Below are positions 61,207 through 64,000 of a stretch of DNA of 64,000 nt, piece after piece (within the stretch, counting starts at the first letter, position 1; the number at the start of each line of letters is the position of its first letter). Below the pieces are notes generated by a model. The model did not search any database. It saw only the letters and a program-made list of their open reading frames with translations, and was not told where the DNA came from. Source of the DNA: Heterotrichella gracilis (Eukaryota; Sar; Xanthophyceae; Tribonematales; Xanthonemataceae); the NCBI GenBank assembly GCA_032358255.1, contig JAULBX010021076.1, forward strand, positions 1 through 64,000. Direction: 5' to 3'. The position numbers were made by a program, and so were the translations under genes.

Positions 61207-63970
61207 ATGGGCGCGATGAAGAGAGCCTGTACCACGGCAGCGCTACGGTTACGTGCATCTCATGCGCTCAGTCAATTGCAAGAAGGTATGGAAGTGACAC
61301 ACTCTTCAGAGCTTCTATGACATACAGAAGCATTTGCTCAGCTGGAAGGTCTGATGCTTTGCAGGATGTGTCCGGCCATTCTCAACCGCTGCAACTCGCA
61401 CAGAGAAGGATACCTTCGGTCCAATCGAGGTTCCAGCTGATAAGTGAGTTGGTTTCACCTGTGAACTTTTCACCCATCATGACCACATGCCGCACGCCAA
61501 CCTTGCCTTGGCGTTGCTTGGTGGAAGCGTTATGAATGTTGGCCTTTCAGAAAACCAGGTTTTCCTTTTAGAGGATTCCACCGGTTGGAGAATGCGTGCA
61601 GTTGGTTGTGACTAATGCATGCATGCATATAGGTACTGGGGGGCGCAGACGCAGCGTTCCCTCCAGAACTTCAAGATCGGTGGCCCACGGGAAAGGATGC
61701 CCGAGCCAGTCGTCAGGGCATTTGGTGTCATCAAGAGGGCAGCAGCGAAGGTGGGTGCAGCATCCTTCACCAACCACACCACATGCCATGACTGCTCCCA
61801 TATTATGACACTTTACAAATCACATGTGAGGATCTCCCGCTGAGGCTTAGAGAAGCATGGGCTACGCGCTGGGACAGGGGCGCCATCTCAGCAGCGGAGG
61901 TGTGGGCGCTGAGTGCGTTCCCCGTGGCTGCTCCCGTCTGCCCAGCATTCACCCTTCAACCCACCCACTCCTGGCCCCCCAGGTGAACATGTCCCAGGGT
62001 ATGCTCGATCCCACGGTGGGCGACGCAATCGTGAGCGCAGCCACTGAGGTCGCCGATGGCGCCCTGATGGACCATTTCCCGCTGGTGATATGGCAGACTG
62101 GCAGCGGCACGCAGAGCAACATGAACGCCAACGAGGTCATCGCCAACCGGGCGGTGGAGCTGCTGGGGGGCAAGCTGGGGGACAAGGGGTCGGTGCACCC
62201 AAATGACCATGTCAACAAGGGTCAGAGCTCCAATGACACCTTCCCAACGGTAAGTATTGTACTTTAAATGCGCATTTAATGTTTGAGCATTGCTATAAAA
62301 GCAATAACAAACTTGGGAGGTTACTTTAGACTCCCTTTATTCTAATGTAGGCTGCAGCACTTGTGCGGTGTCGGGGACACTCCATGCATGCATCATGGCG
62401 TTGACTTGTCAAAAATTGTGTCGAGGCGGCATGTGATTGCACCACCTCTGCAGCTGCGGGGTGCCAACGACACGTCATGCAGCATGGCATGGTGCCCGAC
62501 CCTGCTTAGCATGGCTGCATGCCTGTCTACCTACATATCACCTTGGCGATGGCTCATCGATGCAAATAAGTTGTCATCTGATTGATGCATGTGGCCTTCT
62601 GATCGTCATCTGATTGATGCATGTGGCCTTCTGATCGTCATCTGATTGATGCATGTGGCCTTCTGATCAATTTGCACTCATCATGCAGGTCATGCACATT
62701 GCGGCGGTGACAGAGATCCAAGAGCGGCTGCTGCCAGGCCTCCACCATCTGCTGGTGAGTATCATGCGCACACCCTGGCCAGCATTTCCGCGAAACTGAC
62801 TGTCCCCGCCTTTCATGTGGCTGGCCCCACGTGGTCGTACTCCTATGCCTGTCGCCATGTGCCTACACCAGGGGTATATATTTTCCCCCCTCTTCACTAA
62901 CATACACTATAGTAACATACTAGTATACTAAGGTACGGTAGTGCTTTCTTTGATTAGTACACCCCATGCCTGCGCGTTTGTGCCCACCTTGCCTGCCCCA
63001 GGGTAATACTAATAATACTAACTAGTTAGTATTATTAGTATACCCCTGCCTGCCCCCCATAGGCCTGCGCCCATGTGCCTAGCAAACATGTGGCTGTGCC
63101 ATGTGGCCTTGCTTACATGCTGCACCCATGACCGGCTGCCAGAAATGTGAGCTGCTGTGCTGCGCCCTGCATTGCCTGAACAACCACACAATGCACCTGG
63201 CTGTGAAATCATCACTGTGAGCGGTGACCGCACGGGTCATGTCGTGGATGCGACGTGCATGCTGCTGCTGCACAGGATGCCCTCAGCGCCAAGAGTGAGG
63301 AGTTCAATTCCATCATCAAGATTGGGCGCACACACACCATGGATGCCACGCCGCTCACACTGGGTCAGGAGTTCAGCGGATACGCCACGCAGGTGGGTGC
63401 GCATCCTTGACAACCATGTGGGTTAATTGAATCAACTCATCCATGTGGGGGCCATCGTCAGGAGATTTGGGCCCATTTTGACCCTTTTTGTGACCTATGT
63501 TGTTTGAGCACATTCTACACTTTGCCAATTTTTATTACAGATTCTGAAAGGTCACTACTTGCTCAACTTTTCTGTGGTGCCACATTTTTGCGGAAAGATG
63601 TAGGTTTAAATGGTATTTACATCCAAACCTCCAGAGTGTGGAGAGTGAAGCACGCTTGCTATACGCTGGGTGCGACCCAGAAATGTGGTCACCTTGCTGC
63701 CCAGGTCAAATACGGCATCGACCGGGTCCAAGCCACCCTCCCCCGCCTCTACTACCTGGCCCAGGGCGGCACCGCTGTGGGCACCGGGCTCAACACCAAG
63801 ATCGGATACGCAGAGGCGGTGGCTGAAAGGGTTGCCAAGGATACCGGCTACCCCTTTGTCACCGCGCCCAACAAGTTTGAGGCCCTGGCTGCACACGACG
63901 CCATGGTGGAGGCCAGCGGCGCGCTCAACACCGTGGCTGTGTCGCTCATGAAGGTGGCAAATGACATCAG
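61207..63970 (+). CDS. Fumarate hydratase class II, mitochondrial, 5' part
   Basis: Seven exons (61207–61285, 61404–61443, 61633–61750, 61983–62249, 62689–62754, 63276–63392, 63705–63970) join in phase; the gene continues past the window. It converts fumarate to malate in the TCA cycle. The N-terminus ([20 protein letters not shown]) is a classic mitochondrial presequence. [20 protein letters not shown], spread over three exons including one of only 40 bp, is the class II start. [28 protein letters not shown] and [20 protein letters not shown] are substrate-site and lyase-superfamily motifs. The GSS signature loop with the catalytic serine would lie in the next exons. The last visible donor is GACATCAG|GTACGG at 63970. 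Its introns hold a 32-bp triple repeat and a palindrome but no exon echoes. Confidence 0.95.
62575..62668 (+). repeat. Three tandem copies of a 32-bp unit in a fumarase intron
   Basis: CATCTGATTGATGCATGTGG plus CCTTCTGATCGT occurs at 62575, 62607 and 62639; the first two are identical and the third is cut short by two bases. It lies 20 bp before the acceptor of the exon at 62689. Confidence 0.97.
63001..63045. repeat. AT-rich palindrome in a fumarase intron
   Basis: ATACTAATAATACTAACT at 63006–63023 is followed immediately by its perfect reverse complement to 63041. GGGTA and TACCC extend the arms outward with one bulged A. It could be a tiny foldback insertion. Confidence 0.92.
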
Positions 63971-64000
63971 GTACGGCGCAATGGGGCATGCCACCATGGC

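Overview
This is nuclear DNA from a eukaryotic phototroph, most likely a chlorophyte green alga. The genes are split into many short exons with GT–AG introns. Several proteins carry N-terminal extensions that look like plastid or mitochondrial targeting peptides. One gene is a plastid-type ferredoxin glutamate synthase and another is conserved in plastid-bearing organisms. TGTAA, the green-algal poly(A) signal, lies downstream of several genes. Introns hold many CCCTAAA/TTTAGGG heptamers (the plant and Chlorella type of telomere repeat, not the Chlamydomonas TTTTAGGG type). I saw no rRNA, tRNA, CRISPR array or intact transposon.

Layout. 1–5.8 kb is a damaged region: the 3' two-thirds of an amino-acid transporter gene, then a frameshifted 3' end of a histone deacetylase gene and a second decayed copy of its last exon. 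5.8–6.7 kb (+) is an intact GNA1-type glucosamine-6-phosphate N-acetyltransferase. 7.6–20.5 kb (-) is a complete 29-exon Fd-GOGAT. 21.8–24.9 kb (-) is a UBA-UAS-UBX protein (FAF2/PUX10 type), divergent from the cysteine desulfurase NFS1 at 25.4–29.3 kb (+). 30.1–32.6 kb (-) is an F-box/LRR protein, divergent from a U-box protein at 33.8–36.8 kb (+). 38.1–43.1 kb (-) is a RecQ helicase. 44.2–48.6 kb (-) is a conserved plastid-targeted protein of unknown function, divergent from a SOUL heme-binding protein at 49.1–51.3 kb (+). 52.1–53.2 kb (-) is an intronless nucleotide-sugar transporter. 56.5–60.0 kb (+) is a GT14-like type II membrane glycosyltransferase. 61.2 kb to the window end (+) is a mitochondrial class II fumarase, cut by the window.

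The genes are mostly unrelated housekeeping functions, as expected for a nuclear chromosome. Loose themes are nitrogen assimilation (Fd-GOGAT), sugar-nucleotide and glycan work (GNA1, nucleotide-sugar transporter, GT14), ubiquitin-linked proteostasis (UBX, F-box, U-box) and mitochondrial metabolism (NFS1, fumarase). Three gene pairs diverge from short shared promoter regions.

The most striking signal is architectural. At about 20 exon edges in eight genes, the neighbouring intron holds one to five partial copies ('echoes') of that exon edge, usually including the splice site and some intron sequence. They sit about 60–200 bp away and are often linked by CCCTAAA/TTTAGGG heptamers. They range from 48/48 identical to heavily decayed. 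GNA1, RecQ, SOUL and fumarase show no clear echoes and almost no heptamers. This points to an intron-growth process that repeatedly copies exon boundaries. A foldback element of about 300 bp in a GT14 intron and an inverted repeat in a GOGAT intron are further candidates for small-RNA or MITE-like loci. Exon boundaries below were worked out by eye, using splice sites, reading phase and family conservation; there is no transcript evidence.
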